Shown here: positions 15,659-25,776 of the stretch, piece by piece
Position numbering within the stretch: the stretch's first letter is position 1
How the letters are laid out: every line of letters starts with the position of its first letter
DNA from: CBDHDJ01 sp965261645
GTDB lineage: Bacteria > Pseudomonadota > Alphaproteobacteria > SHVV01
Assembly (NCBI GenBank): GCA_965261645.1
Contig: CBDHDJ010000004.1
Span: 1,798,001 to 1,862,000 of the forward strand
Direction: 5' to 3'
Length of the DNA: 64,000 bases
The notes under the pieces: model-generated
What the model was told of the DNA's origin: nothing
The model's database searches: none
The model's input: only the letters and a program-made list of their open reading frames with translations
Position numbers and translations under genes: made by a program

Positions 15659-17041
15659 GTGGTCAGGCTACCCACTTTTGGCAGGGGGCGCGAGGAACCG
15701 GACGACGATCAGCCGACACGGGGCATAATGCCCCTCCTCATCGCAGCTGCTGTCGTGGTTGTCCTTGTCGCCGCGCTCCTCGGCACGGCGGTGTTGATCT
15801 ACGATCCGGCGGCGCAACGTTCCAAGGTGACCGAAGTCGCGGTGGTACTCGCGATGCCGCCGTCGCCGTCGCCGGGCGAAACCGACGCCTCCCCGGCGGG
15901 GTTCGAGGACGACACCACCATAGGCGAAGCCCCCGCCATCTCGCCCGAGGCGCCCACCATCGCGGCGCCTGACGAGGCCCCTGCGATCGCCGCGCCCGAG
16001 GAACCCGCGATCGCCAAGCCCATGATCGAGTTGCCCACCCTGGCCACGGGCGAGCCGGCCGAGCCCGAGGCCGCGGAAGCGGCTCCGGACTCGGCGGAAC
16101 CGCCTGCTGCAACCGCGCCTGCCGAGGATTCGGTGGAGCAGGAGATGGCCGCGGCTTCAGCCGTCGAGGAGGCCGAGGACGCCGGGCCGGCAGACGAGGC
16201 GCCCCTCTCCGCGCCCGCCGTGGGCCCCGAGATCGCCCTTGGCCCGGTGCCCGATCCCGGCCTGGTGCGCGAAAGTCCAACCGGCCCCCTGCCGGTGATC
16301 GGCGAAGACGGCCGCCAGGCTTGGCGGGTCTATGCGCGCCCCTTCGAGGAGCTCTACGACCGCCCGCGAGTCGCCATCCTGCTCGGCGGCATGGGCATGA
16401 GCCAGTCGGCCACCAACGCCGCTATCCAACAACTGCCGGGCGAGGTGACGCTCGCCTTCGCCGCCTACGCGCCCAATTTGGATGACTGGATCGCGCAAGC
16501 TCGTGCGGCCGGGCACGAGGTCATGTTGCAGGTGCCGATGGAGCCCTTCAACTACCCGGCCAACGATCCGGGCCCGCACACCCTTCTGACCTCGTTGTCG
16601 CCGGAAGAAAATATCGAGCGTCTGGAGTGGCTGCTGAGCCGCTTTGCCGGCTATGTCGGCGTGACCAATTTCATGGGCTCGAAGTTCACTGCTTCACCCG
16701 ACCATCTGCGGCCCGTACTGCACAACCTCAAGGAGCGCGGCCTGATGGTCCTCGACAGCCGCGCCTCCCGCAACAGCGTGGCGGCGGAACTCAGCGACGA
16801 GACCGGCGTGCCCCATGCCATCAACAACCGGTTCGTCGACAGCGAGGCCTCGCGGGTGGCCATCGACGGACGGCTTTCCGAACTCGAACGCATCGCCCGC
16901 GCGACCGGAAGCGCGGTGGGAATCGGTTACCCGTTTCCCGTCACCATCGAACGGCTGGCGGCATGGATCGAAACGCTCGACGAGAAGGGGCTCGTGCTGG
17001 CGCCAATGTCTGCTATCGCCCTACTGCCGGCGACGGAATGA
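15659..17041 (+). CDS. divergent polysaccharide deacetylase family protein (DUF610/YibQ-like)
   Basis: 460 residues. An N-terminal membrane anchor (LLIAAAVVVVLVAALLGTAVLI, about 25-46) is followed by a long Pro/Ala/Glu-rich linker to about residue 200. A C-terminal carbohydrate esterase-like domain then begins RVAILLGGMGMSQSATNAAI. It has family segments such as VMLQVPMEPFNYPANDPGP and GLMVLDSRASRNSVA. Members sit beside envC and ctpA in many proteobacteria and are thought to act in the periplasm on cell wall glycans; the activity is unproven. GTG start at 15659; its stop overlaps rppH. Confidence 0.85.
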   Translation: MVRLPTFGRGREEPDDDQPTRGIMPLLIAAAVVVVLVAALLGTAVLIYDPAAQRSKVTEVAVVLAMPPSPSPGETDASPAGFEDDTTIGEAPAISPEAPTIAAPDEAPAIAAPEEPAIAKPMIELPTLATGEPAEPEAAEAAPDSAEPPAATAPAEDSVEQEMAAASAVEEAEDAGPADEAPLSAPAVGPEIALGPVPDPGLVRESPTGPLPVIGEDGRQAWRVYARPFEELYDRPRVAILLGGMGMSQSATNAAIQQLPGEVTLAFAAYAPNLDDWIAQARAAGHEVMLQVPMEPFNYPANDPGPHTLLTSLSPEENIERLEWLLSRFAGYVGVTNFMGSKFTASPDHLRPVLHNLKERGLMVLDSRASRNSVAAELSDETGVPHAINNRFVDSEASRVAIDGRLSELERIARATGSAVGIGYPFPVTIERLAAWIETLDEKGLVLAPMSAIALLPATE

Positions 17042-17550
17042 CAGCCGCCAGCGCGGCCAACCTCGGCTACAGGCGCGGCGTCGGTGTCATGCTTCTGAAC
17101 GAGGACGGCCAGGTGTTCGTCGGATGTCGCAAGCCGCGCCGAGCCGATGCCTGGCAGATGCCGCAAGGGGGCATCGATCCCGGCGAGGACCCGCGCGGCG
17201 CGGCGCTCAGGGAGCTCGCCGAGGAAACCGGTATCGACCAGGTCGACGTGCTGGCCGAAACACGGGAATGGCTGTCCTATGATCTACCGCCTGAACTGAT
17301 CGGCAAGGTGCTCAAGGGGCGCTATCGCGGCCAGACACAGAAATGGTTCGCCATGCGATTTCGGGGCCGCGACGAGGATATCGACCTCGGCGCCGATGAC
17401 CACCAGGAGTTCGCCGACTGGAAATGGATCGCGCTCGACGAGCTGCCCGCGCTCATCGCCGATTTCAAGCGCGGCGTTTACGAAGCCGTGATCGCGGAGT
17501 TTCGTCACCTGGTTGACGCGCCCGCCGCGCCAGATTCACCCGCCGAATAA
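17038..17550 (+). CDS. rppH: RNA pyrophosphohydrolase (Nudix)
   Basis: Removes pyrophosphate from the 5' end of mRNA to trigger RNase E decay. 170 residues; the Nudix box at 44-66 (GGIDPGEDPRGAALRELAEE) is complete with RELxEE. YRRGVGVMLLN near the start and YRGQTQKWFAMRF are diagnostic of the RppH/Ap4A group. ATG 17038 overlaps the TGA of the deacetylase gene, so this is the last gene of the run that starts at gpmI. Confidence 0.93.
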   Translation: MTAASAANLGYRRGVGVMLLNEDGQVFVGCRKPRRADAWQMPQGGIDPGEDPRGAALRELAEETGIDQVDVLAETREWLSYDLPPELIGKVLKGRYRGQTQKWFAMRFRGRDEDIDLGADDHQEFADWKWIALDELPALIADFKRGVYEAVIAEFRHLVDAPAAPDSPAE

Positions 17551-17627
17551 GGCGAGACCGCGGCGGCCCGCATCGGGCTGATCGCGATCGCGTTGTTGAA
17601 CTAGGGTGGTACCGAGCGCCCGGCGCG

Positions 17628-18446
17628 TTAGGCCGAGCGCCAGCGCAACGGGTTGGCGCGGGCGCGCAAGAACCACCACGCCACCCGGGTCATGGCCGCC
17701 GCCAACCAACCGTGGGGATGAAGCCCCACCGCCTTGAGCACCATGGTGACAGCGCGCGCGACATGATCGTAGCGATAGAGGCGAAAGGCCCGCCGCGCAT
17801 AGGCTTGGTTGTAGCGCCGGCGGCTGTAGGGCGCGGTCTCGCCGAGGCCGCAGTAGTAGGCGTAGGCGAGTTCATCATCGTTGCTCTCGACGAGCCGGCC
17901 GAACGCCGCCTTCAGGCGGGTGATGAGCAGTGGTCTCTCGCGCGCGAGATAGCGTTGGCCGTGGCTGTAAAAGAGCTTGTAGTGGCGCACCTCGTCCTTG
18001 GCGATATGGCGGCAGATCGCCTTGAGCACGGGCTCCTCGGTGGCATCGCGCACGGCGCTGTAGAACAAGCTCGTGCCGACCTCGACCATGCACCGCGCGA
18101 TCAGTTCGGTCGAGCGTGAGCCGCGCACCGATTCCGTCGCATCGAGGGGCAATTGATGCTCTTCGGTGTATCGCGCAAAGCTCCGGGCAAAATCGAAACT
18201 CGGATCGGCGAGCGCAGCCCAGCGGCCGAGGGCTTGGCCGTGCTGCAGCTCCTCATCGCCCCACGCGCGCGCGGCCCGCCTGAAGTCCGCATCGTCGTGG
18301 AACACGCGGCAGAGATAAGCGACGTAATCGTCGCTGTCCTGCTCGACCATCGACGCCGCCTTGACCGCCGTGAGGATATCGGGGTCGACCTTGTCCGGGT
18401 CGAACGCCTGCCAGGGAATATCGTCGAGCGTCCAGTGCTTGCTCAT
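17628..18446 (-). CDS. ferritin-like domain diiron protein
   Basis: 272 residues with the four-helix diiron pattern: Glu35 (MVEQDSDD), Glu65/Glu66 and His69 (DEELQHG), Glu122 (MVEVGTS), Glu152 and His155 (DEVRHYK). A basic, possibly membrane-associated C-terminus follows (LAAAMTRVAWWFLRARANP). The substrate is unknown; oxidation of a small molecule or iron handling is possible. ATG at 18446 (MSKHWTLDDIPW) is preferred to an upstream ATG at 18473. It is downstream of atpC on the same strand but separated by about 90 bp. Confidence 0.8.
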   Translation of the reverse strand: MSKHWTLDDIPWQAFDPDKVDPDILTAVKAASMVEQDSDDYVAYLCRVFHDDADFRRAARAWGDEELQHGQALGRWAALADPSFDFARSFARYTEEHQLPLDATESVRGSRSTELIARCMVEVGTSLFYSAVRDATEEPVLKAICRHIAKDEVRHYKLFYSHGQRYLARERPLLITRLKAAFGRLVESNDDELAYAYYCGLGETAPYSRRRYNQAYARRAFRLYRYDHVARAVTMVLKAVGLHPHGWLAAAMTRVAWWFLRARANPLRWRSA

Positions 18447-18538
18447 GACCGTCCCGCCATGACCACCTCCCAATCGAGGACATTCTAATATGACCCGCGA
18501 CCGAGGGCCAGACGGGGGTTCGCGAAGAGGGCCGAGAC

Positions 18539-18940
18539 TTACGACACCGCTTGCAGCATGTCGCGCAGCACGGCAAGGGCTAATTCCGCGCGGTGGCGCT
18601 CCTCGTCGGTATCAGCGTCGGCGAGGTCCTCCTCGGAATCCTTGATGCGTTGCTCGAGCGCCGCGCGGTCGAGCTCGCTCACCGGCACCGCCTCCTCGGC
18701 GAGCAGAAGGCAACGTTCGTTGGTGACCTCGGCGAAGCCGCCGCGAATGTAGATGCGCTCGGGCTCGCCGCCCTCCCGGGTGATCTCGACGACGCCCGGG
18801 CGCAGGCTCGCGACCAGCGGCTGATGGCCGATCAACACGGCGAAGTCACCCTCGCTGCCGGGCATCGTCACCATGTCGACCTCGCCCGTGGCGAGCCGGC
18901 GGTCGGGCGACACGAAGTCGAAGGCGAGCTTCTCGGCCAT
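18539..18940 (-). CDS. atpC: ATP synthase F1 subunit epsilon
   Basis: 133 residues. The N-terminal beta sandwich contains FDFVSPDRRLATGEVDMV and GDFAVLIGHQPLVASLRPG, followed by a two-helix C-terminal domain (EQRIKDSEEDLADADTDEE). It couples rotor to catalytic head and can inhibit ATP hydrolysis. It is the last gene of atpHAGDC, 6 bp after atpD. Confidence 0.97.
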   Translation of the reverse strand: MAEKLAFDFVSPDRRLATGEVDMVTMPGSEGDFAVLIGHQPLVASLRPGVVEITREGGEPERIYIRGGFAEVTNERCLLLAEEAVPVSELDRAALEQRIKDSEEDLADADTDEERHRAELALAVLRDMLQAVS

Positions 18941-18946
18941 GGCGCC

Positions 18947-20371
<1,425 letters not shown>

Positions 20372-20415
20372 GGGCTTACTCCTGGGTGCGTCATAGGCAT
20401 TGATCTTGCGCCCCG

Positions 20416-21312
20416 TTAAACCGCTTCGGCGCCGGAGATGATCTCGATCAGCTCGTTGGTGATCATCGCCTGGCGCGTCCGATTGTAGCGCAAAGTAAGC
20501 GCTTCGATCATCTCGCCGGCGTTGCGCGTGGCGCTGTCCATCGCGGTCATGCGCGCGCCCTGTTCGCTCGCCACGTTCTCGAGCAAGGCGCGGTAGATCT
20601 GCACGGCGATATTGCGTGGCAGCAGGGCCTCGAGAATCTCCGCTTCCTCGGGCTCGTACTCGTAATAGAGAGGTCCCGCTTCGTCCGCTTCGCCGGTTTC
20701 GCCCGCCGGTGCCGCCGGCGGCTCGACCGGGATCAGCTGCCGCGCCGTTACAACCTGCGACATCACCGAGCGGGAGTGATTGTAGAAAATGGTGCAGACA
20801 TCGATCTCGCCCGCGTCGAACAGGCCGGTGAGCTGTTCCGCGATGGGCTGGGTGAAGCCGAAGCTCAGCTGCCGCGTTCCGGCGAAATCCAGACTCTCGA
20901 TGATCTTGTCGCCATGGTCGCGGCGCAGCATGTCGCGGCCCTTGCGGCCCACACACATGAGCTTGACCGTCTTTCCCGCTTGGCTGAGCTCTCTGATGTG
21001 CTGGCGCACCGCGCGCACGATCGAGGAGTTGAACGGCCCGCACAGGCCGCGATCGGCGGTGGCGACGATGATGAGGTGGACGTCGTCCTTGCCGGAGCCT
21101 TTCAGGAGGCGGGGCGCGAACTCGTCCTCGGCAATGCTTGCGGCCAGCGCAGCCAGCAGATGCTCCATCTGCTCGGCGTAGGGACGCGCCGCCTCGGCCT
21201 GCTCCTGGGCGCGCCTGAGCTTGGAGGCCGCCACCATCTTCATGGCCTGGGTGATCTTCTGCGTCGACCCGACGCTGCGGATGCGGTTCCGGAGATCCTT
21301 GAGGCTTGGCAT
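20416..21312 (-). CDS. atpG: ATP synthase F1 subunit gamma
   Basis: 298 residues forming the rotating central stalk. The N-terminal helix MPSLKDLRNRIRSVGSTQKI and the C-terminal RYNRTRQAMITNELIEI are the conserved coiled-coil ends. An insertion at about 195-215 (VEPPAAPAGETGEADEAGP) is typical of alphaproteobacteria. It lies between atpA and atpD. Confidence 0.97.
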   Translation of the reverse strand: MPSLKDLRNRIRSVGSTQKITQAMKMVAASKLRRAQEQAEAARPYAEQMEHLLAALAASIAEDEFAPRLLKGSGKDDVHLIIVATADRGLCGPFNSSIVRAVRQHIRELSQAGKTVKLMCVGRKGRDMLRRDHGDKIIESLDFAGTRQLSFGFTQPIAEQLTGLFDAGEIDVCTIFYNHSRSVMSQVVTARQLIPVEPPAAPAGETGEADEAGPLYYEYEPEEAEILEALLPRNIAVQIYRALLENVASEQGARMTAMDSATRNAGEMIEALTLRYNRTRQAMITNELIEIISGAEAV

Positions 21313-21356
21313 GGTCGGGCGCGCGTAGCGTCAGCCGGCGGGGCTCAGGACGCGCC

Positions 21357-22886
21357 TCAGGCGAAGGTCTTGACGAAGCTGTCGAGAATGGAGGCGAGTT
21401 TGGCCTCGGTGGCCTCCGAGAGCTCCAGCTCATCGCGCACGGCCTTGAGGATATCGCCATGCCCGGCGCGCATCTCGCTGAGGAACGCCTCCTCGAACCG
21501 CGTCACCTGGCCAACCTCTAGGCCGTCCAGATAGCCGCGCACGCCGGCGAAGATCGCAACCACCTGCTCCTCGACCGGCATGGGAACGTATTGTGGTTGC
21601 TTGAGCAGCTCGGTCAAGCGCGCGCCTCGGTTGAGAAGGCGTTGGGTCGCGGCATCGAGGTCCGAGCCGAACTGGGCGAACGCCGCCATCTCGCGGTATT
21701 GCGCCAACTCCAGCTTGATCGTGCCGGCGACCTGCTTCATCGCCTTGATCTGCGCCGCCGAGCCCACGCGGCTCACCGAGATGCCGACGTTAATCGCCGG
21801 CCGGATACCCTGGTAGAACAGCTCGGTTTCGAGAAAGATCTGGCCATCGGTGATCGAAATCACGTTGGTCGGGATATAGGCGGAAACGTCGCTGGCCTGC
21901 GTCTCGATGATCGGCAGCGCGGTCAGCGAGCCGGCGCCCGAATCATCGTTCATCTTGGCGGCGCGCTCGAGCAGGCGCGAGTGGAGGTAGAACACATCGC
22001 CCGGGAACGCCTCGCGGCCCGGCGGGCGGCGCAGCAACAGCGACATCTGGCGGTAGGCGACGGCGTGCTTGGACAGATCATCGTAGATGACCAGCGCATG
22101 CATGCCGTTGTCGCGGTAGAACTCGCCCATGGCGCAGCCGGCATAGGGCGCGAGGAACAGAAGCGGCGCCGGCTCCGAGGCGGTAGCCGAGACCACCGTC
22201 ATGTAATCGAGCGCGCCGGCTTCCGCCAGCGTCTTCACCACCTGCGCTACGGTGGAGCGCTTCTGACCGACGGCGACGTAGATGCAGTAGAGCTTCTTCG
22301 ATTCATCGCCGCTGTCGTTTACCGCCTTCTGGTTGATGATGGTGTCCACCGCAATCGCCGTCTTGCCGGTCTGACGATCGCCGATGATGAGCTCGCGCTG
22401 GCCGCGCCCGATGGGGACCAGGCTGTCGAGCGCCTTGAGCCCGGTCTGCATCGGCTCGTGCACCGAGCGGCGCGGGATGATCCCCGGCGCTTTGATCTCG
22501 ATGCGCGTCCGCGTCACATCCTCGATCGCGCCCTTGCCGTCGATCGGATTGCCGAGCGCATCGACGACGCGCCCCAACAGGCCCTTGCCCACCGGGACAT
22601 CGACGATGGCGCCGGTCCGCTTGACCGTGTCGCCTTCCTTAATGCCGCGGTCGTCGCCGAAGATGACGATGCCGACATTGTCGACTTCGAGATTGAGCGC
22701 CATGCCGCGGACGCCACCGGGAAACTCCACCAGCTCACCGGCCTGCACCTGATCGAGGCCATAAACGCGGGCGATGCCGTCCCCCACCGACAGCACCTGG
22801 CCCACTTCGGCGGTTTCCGTTTCGGTATCGAAGCCGGCGATCTGTTCCTTGAGGATGGCAGAAATTTCCGCGGCGCGGATATCCAT
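21357..22886 (-). CDS. atpA: ATP synthase F1 subunit alpha
   Basis: 509 residues, regulatory nucleotide-binding subunit. Walker A GDRQTGKTAIAVD and the alpha signature PAINVGISVSRVGSAAQ are present. The ATG overlaps the atpH stop by one base, giving tight coupling. Confidence 0.98.
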   Translation of the reverse strand: MDIRAAEISAILKEQIAGFDTETETAEVGQVLSVGDGIARVYGLDQVQAGELVEFPGGVRGMALNLEVDNVGIVIFGDDRGIKEGDTVKRTGAIVDVPVGKGLLGRVVDALGNPIDGKGAIEDVTRTRIEIKAPGIIPRRSVHEPMQTGLKALDSLVPIGRGQRELIIGDRQTGKTAIAVDTIINQKAVNDSGDESKKLYCIYVAVGQKRSTVAQVVKTLAEAGALDYMTVVSATASEPAPLLFLAPYAGCAMGEFYRDNGMHALVIYDDLSKHAVAYRQMSLLLRRPPGREAFPGDVFYLHSRLLERAAKMNDDSGAGSLTALPIIETQASDVSAYIPTNVISITDGQIFLETELFYQGIRPAINVGISVSRVGSAAQIKAMKQVAGTIKLELAQYREMAAFAQFGSDLDAATQRLLNRGARLTELLKQPQYVPMPVEEQVVAIFAGVRGYLDGLEVGQVTRFEEAFLSEMRAGHGDILKAVRDELELSEATEAKLASILDSFVKTFA

Positions 22887-23428
22887 CAGGCTACCCCTTT
22901 CATGGCGCGCTCGAGATTCTCAAGCTTGGTGCGGAGCGAGGAATCGACCAGACGCGAGCCGATCTTGATGACGAGGCCGCCGATCAGACTCTCGTCCACG
23001 TGGGCGGTCACCTTGACCTCGCTACCCATCGCCGCCTTGAGCGAGGCGTCGAGCGCCGATTTCTGGCTGTCGCTGAGGGTGCTGGCGGAAGTGACGTCCG
23101 CGGTGATTTCGCCCCGGTGCTCGGAGAGCCTCGCCTCAAAGGCCGCGATCATGTCGGGCAGGACGGCGAGCCGGCGGTTGCCCGCCACCACGCCGATGAA
23201 GCGCCGCGTGAGCTCGCTCGGCTCCGCCCGGGCCATCAGCGCCGCCATCGCCTGGCCCTGTTCGCCACGCGACAGGATGGGGCTCCGGATCAGGCGGTCG
23301 AGATCGAGGCTTTCCGTGATCATGGTGCGCAGGCGCACAAGATCACTTGCGACCTCGTCGAGCGCCTTCTGCTCAATCGCAAGCTCGAACAGCGCGGTCG
23401 CATAGCGACCTGCGAGACCCGATGCCAT
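22886..23428 (-). CDS. atpH: ATP synthase F1 subunit delta
   Basis: Peripheral stalk subunit that links F1 to the b subunits. GLAGRYATALFELA and the C-terminal DESLIGGLVIKIGSRLVDSSL are conserved. The start is uncertain: ATG 23428 gives 180 residues, TTG 23446 has a GAGGG ribosome site and gives 186, and ATG 23479 gives 197. It is the first gene of the operon. The F0 genes (atpIBEF) are not here, as usual for alphaproteobacteria. Confidence 0.93.
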   Translation of the reverse strand: MASGLAGRYATALFELAIEQKALDEVASDLVRLRTMITESLDLDRLIRSPILSRGEQGQAMAALMARAEPSELTRRFIGVVAGNRRLAVLPDMIAAFEARLSEHRGEITADVTSASTLSDSQKSALDASLKAAMGSEVKVTAHVDESLIGGLVIKIGSRLVDSSLRTKLENLERAMKGVA

Positions 23429-23642
23429 GGTGGTTGCGGCAGCCAACCCAGTTGCCCTCGATGACCCACAAGGAGCCAACTAATTTATTGGAATCATTGA
23501 ACAAATTGAAACGGCGGGACAGCCTTGCGACCCCGCCGGAATGCAGCGGATACCTAGCACAGTCACCTCGGGCTTGCAACCGGATTGCCCCGGGCGGACA
23601 GGCGGTGGGCGCGATACCGCGCGGCAGAGCGAATCCCTGAGC

Positions 23643-24795
23643 TAGTGGATTGATCGGATCGAAAGAGTCCGATTTGGGATTCAGTATTGTGCCGTGGCAT
23701 GCGAGTCTGGCACATGCGCCGCGGAATCTCCTTCACTGTATCGGCCGGCGACGGTCAGCGATTGCGCGCGATCGTCGCGGACCCCAAGAGCCCGCAGAAG
23801 CACGTCTGGCAGGCGCGTATTGTCCTTCTGAGCGGCGCGGGTCTGGGTACCTCGGCGATCATGGGCGAGACCGACAAGTCCAAGACCTGCGTGTGGCGCT
23901 GGCAGGAGCGCTTCATGCACGAGGGCGTCGGCGGCCTGCTTCGCGACAAGTCCCGCCCGCCGGGCAAGGCGCCGATCGCGCCTGATCGCGTCGCCTGGAT
24001 CGTCCGTCAGACGCAGCAACCGCCGCCGCACGAGGCAACCCACTGGACGCTGCGCGCGATGGCCAAGGCGGCCGGCGTCGCCGCGTCGACGGTGCAGGCG
24101 ATCTGGAAAGCCCACGGCCTCAGCCCGCACCGCTGGCGGAACTTCAAGCTCTCGAACGACCCGGCCTTCGCCGAGAAGCTCGCCGATATCGTCGGCTTGT
24201 ATGTCGATCCACCGGCCCATGCGGTGGTGCTGTCGATCGACGAGAAGTCGCAGATCCAAGCACTCGACCGCACCCAGCCCGGCCTGCCGATGAAGAAGGG
24301 CCGCGCCGGCACCATGACCCATGACTACAAACGCCACGGCACGACCACGCTGTTCGCGGCGCTCAACATTCTGGATGGAACGGTCATCGGGCAGAACATG
24401 CAGCGCCACCGCCATCAGGAGTTCATCCGCTTCCTCAACCGCATCGAGCGCGAGGTGCCGGCGGACAAGGCCATCCACGTGATCCTCGACAATGACGCGG
24501 CGCACAAGAAGGACAAGGTCAGCGCCTGGCTCGACCGTCATCCACGCTGGACTTTCCACTTCACGCCAACCTCGTGTTCGTGGCTCAATGCCGTCGAGGG
24601 CTTCTTTGCCAAACTCACGCGGCGCAGGCTAAAGCACGCTATCTTCCATTCCCTCGTCGATCTCCAGGCCGCCATCAATCGCTTCGTCCGTGAATACAAT
24701 GCCGCCAACCCACAACCATTCATCTGGAAAGCACATCCCGATGACATCATCGCCGCACGAAACCGAGGGTTCCAAACGTTGAAATCAATCCACTA
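23643..24795 (+). mobile_element. IS630-family insertion sequence (copy type 2)
   Basis: Inverted ends TAGTGGATTGAT (from 23643 and, complemented, to 24795) with a TA at each border, the normal IS630 duplication. It is different in sequence and organisation from the element at 3681 because it encodes its transposase in a single frame. It sits between atpH and the oxidoreductase gene, exactly at the latter's stop codon. Confidence 0.9.
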
Positions 24796-24796
24796 G
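23699..24796 (+). CDS. IS630-family transposase
   Basis: About 365 residues, one frame. An N-terminal helix-turn-helix (STAIMGETDKSKTCVWRWQ-like) and a winged region (AAGVAASTVQAIWKAHGL) come first. The DDE core follows with VVLSIDEKSQIQALDR, HVILDNDAAHKK and SWLNAVEGFFAKLTRR. The stop TAG is formed by the terminal inverted repeat. ATG 23699 is chosen, with 23714 an alternative. It looks complete. Confidence 0.9.
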   Translation: MRVWHMRRGISFTVSAGDGQRLRAIVADPKSPQKHVWQARIVLLSGAGLGTSAIMGETDKSKTCVWRWQERFMHEGVGGLLRDKSRPPGKAPIAPDRVAWIVRQTQQPPPHEATHWTLRAMAKAAGVAASTVQAIWKAHGLSPHRWRNFKLSNDPAFAEKLADIVGLYVDPPAHAVVLSIDEKSQIQALDRTQPGLPMKKGRAGTMTHDYKRHGTTTLFAALNILDGTVIGQNMQRHRHQEFIRFLNRIEREVPADKAIHVILDNDAAHKKDKVSAWLDRHPRWTFHFTPTSCSWLNAVEGFFAKLTRRRLKHAIFHSLVDLQAAINRFVREYNAANPQPFIWKAHPDDIIAARNRGFQTLKSIH

Positions 24797-25749
24797 CCCT
24801 CCCGGACCCTGAGCACGAGCTTGCCGCGCACGTGGCCGGCGCGGCTCTCGACCTGGGCGCGCGCCGCCTCCTCAAAGGGTATCTCCTTGACGGCGGTAGG
24901 CTTCACCGCGCCCGCCTCGATCAGGGCGGCGATCTCGCGCAACTGCCGGCCATCGGCGGAGAACATGATGTCGTCCGCCCTGACCTTGTGCTCCTCGGCG
25001 AGGGCCGGATCGGGCGGCCCGACGACCGAGACCAAAACGCCGCCGGGTTTCAGCACCTCGAAGGCCACGCTTTGGGCTGCGCCACCCACCGCGTCGAGAG
25101 CCACGTCGATGCCGTCCGGATGCGCCGCCATGATAGCCGCTACAACGTCATCGGAGCGGTAATCGATGACGGCATCGGCGCCGAGGCCCGTGACGTAACC
25201 GTGATTCGCCCGGCTCGCCGTTCCCAGCACCGTCGCGCCTGCGTGTTTGGCGAACTGAACGGCGAAGCTGCCAACGCCGCCGGCCGCGGCATGGACCAAA
25301 ACCACATCACCGGCGGTGAGACCGGCGAAATCGAACAGCGCCTGCCAGGCGGTGAGGCCCGCCAGGGGCACGCCGGCCGCTTCGGCAAAGCTCAGATTTT
25401 CGGGCATCGGCGCCACCGACGCGGCATCGGCGGCGATGGACTCGGCATAGGACCCGAAGGGATCCTCCTCCTTCCACGAGGCGACAAAGACCTTCTCGCC
25501 CACGGTGAAGCCGGTGACGTTCCGGCCGAGGGCTCTGATGGTGCCGGCGGCGTCGGAGCCCAGGATGATGGGGAATTCGAACGGGTAGAACTCGGCCAAC
25601 AGGCCTTCGCGGAACTTCCAGTCGACTGGGTTGACGCCGGCACAGACAATCTCGATCAGCACCTGATCATCGCCGGGCACAGGACGCGGCACTTCGTCCA
25701 GCTTGAGGTTCTGGGGACCGCCATACTCCTCGATGATCATGGCCTTCAT
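24793..25749 (-). CDS. NADP-dependent quinone-oxidoreductase-like enzyme (MDR superfamily)
   Basis: 318 residues of the zinc-free medium-chain dehydrogenase/reductase group. GroES-like N-terminal half (CAGVNPVDWKFREG) and a Rossmann half with HAAAGGVGSFAVQFAKHAGA for NADPH. The catalytic zinc ligands are absent. It probably reduces a quinone or enone; the substrate cannot be read from sequence. The TAG stop overlaps the inserted IS630 end, but the same stop would exist without the element, so the protein is unchanged. Confidence 0.85.
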   Translation of the reverse strand: MKAMIIEEYGGPQNLKLDEVPRPVPGDDQVLIEIVCAGVNPVDWKFREGLLAEFYPFEFPIILGSDAAGTIRALGRNVTGFTVGEKVFVASWKEEDPFGSYAESIAADAASVAPMPENLSFAEAAGVPLAGLTAWQALFDFAGLTAGDVVLVHAAAGGVGSFAVQFAKHAGATVLGTASRANHGYVTGLGADAVIDYRSDDVVAAIMAAHPDGIDVALDAVGGAAQSVAFEVLKPGGVLVSVVGPPDPALAEEHKVRADDIMFSADGRQLREIAALIEAGAVKPTAVKEIPFEEAARAQVESRAGHVRGKLVLRVREG

Positions 25750-25776
25750 CGCGCACCTCCGCGCTGCTCTTCATAT

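Noticed and set aside
15900..16250. Imperfect GC-rich repeats in the deacetylase gene as a repeat array
   Set aside because: They encode a Pro/Ala/Glu linker of low complexity; there is no regular unit or spacer, so it is not CRISPR or a mobile repeat.
24793..25749. Oxidoreductase truncated by IS630
   Set aside because: The stop codon exists with or without the insertion, and the protein ends where relatives end.
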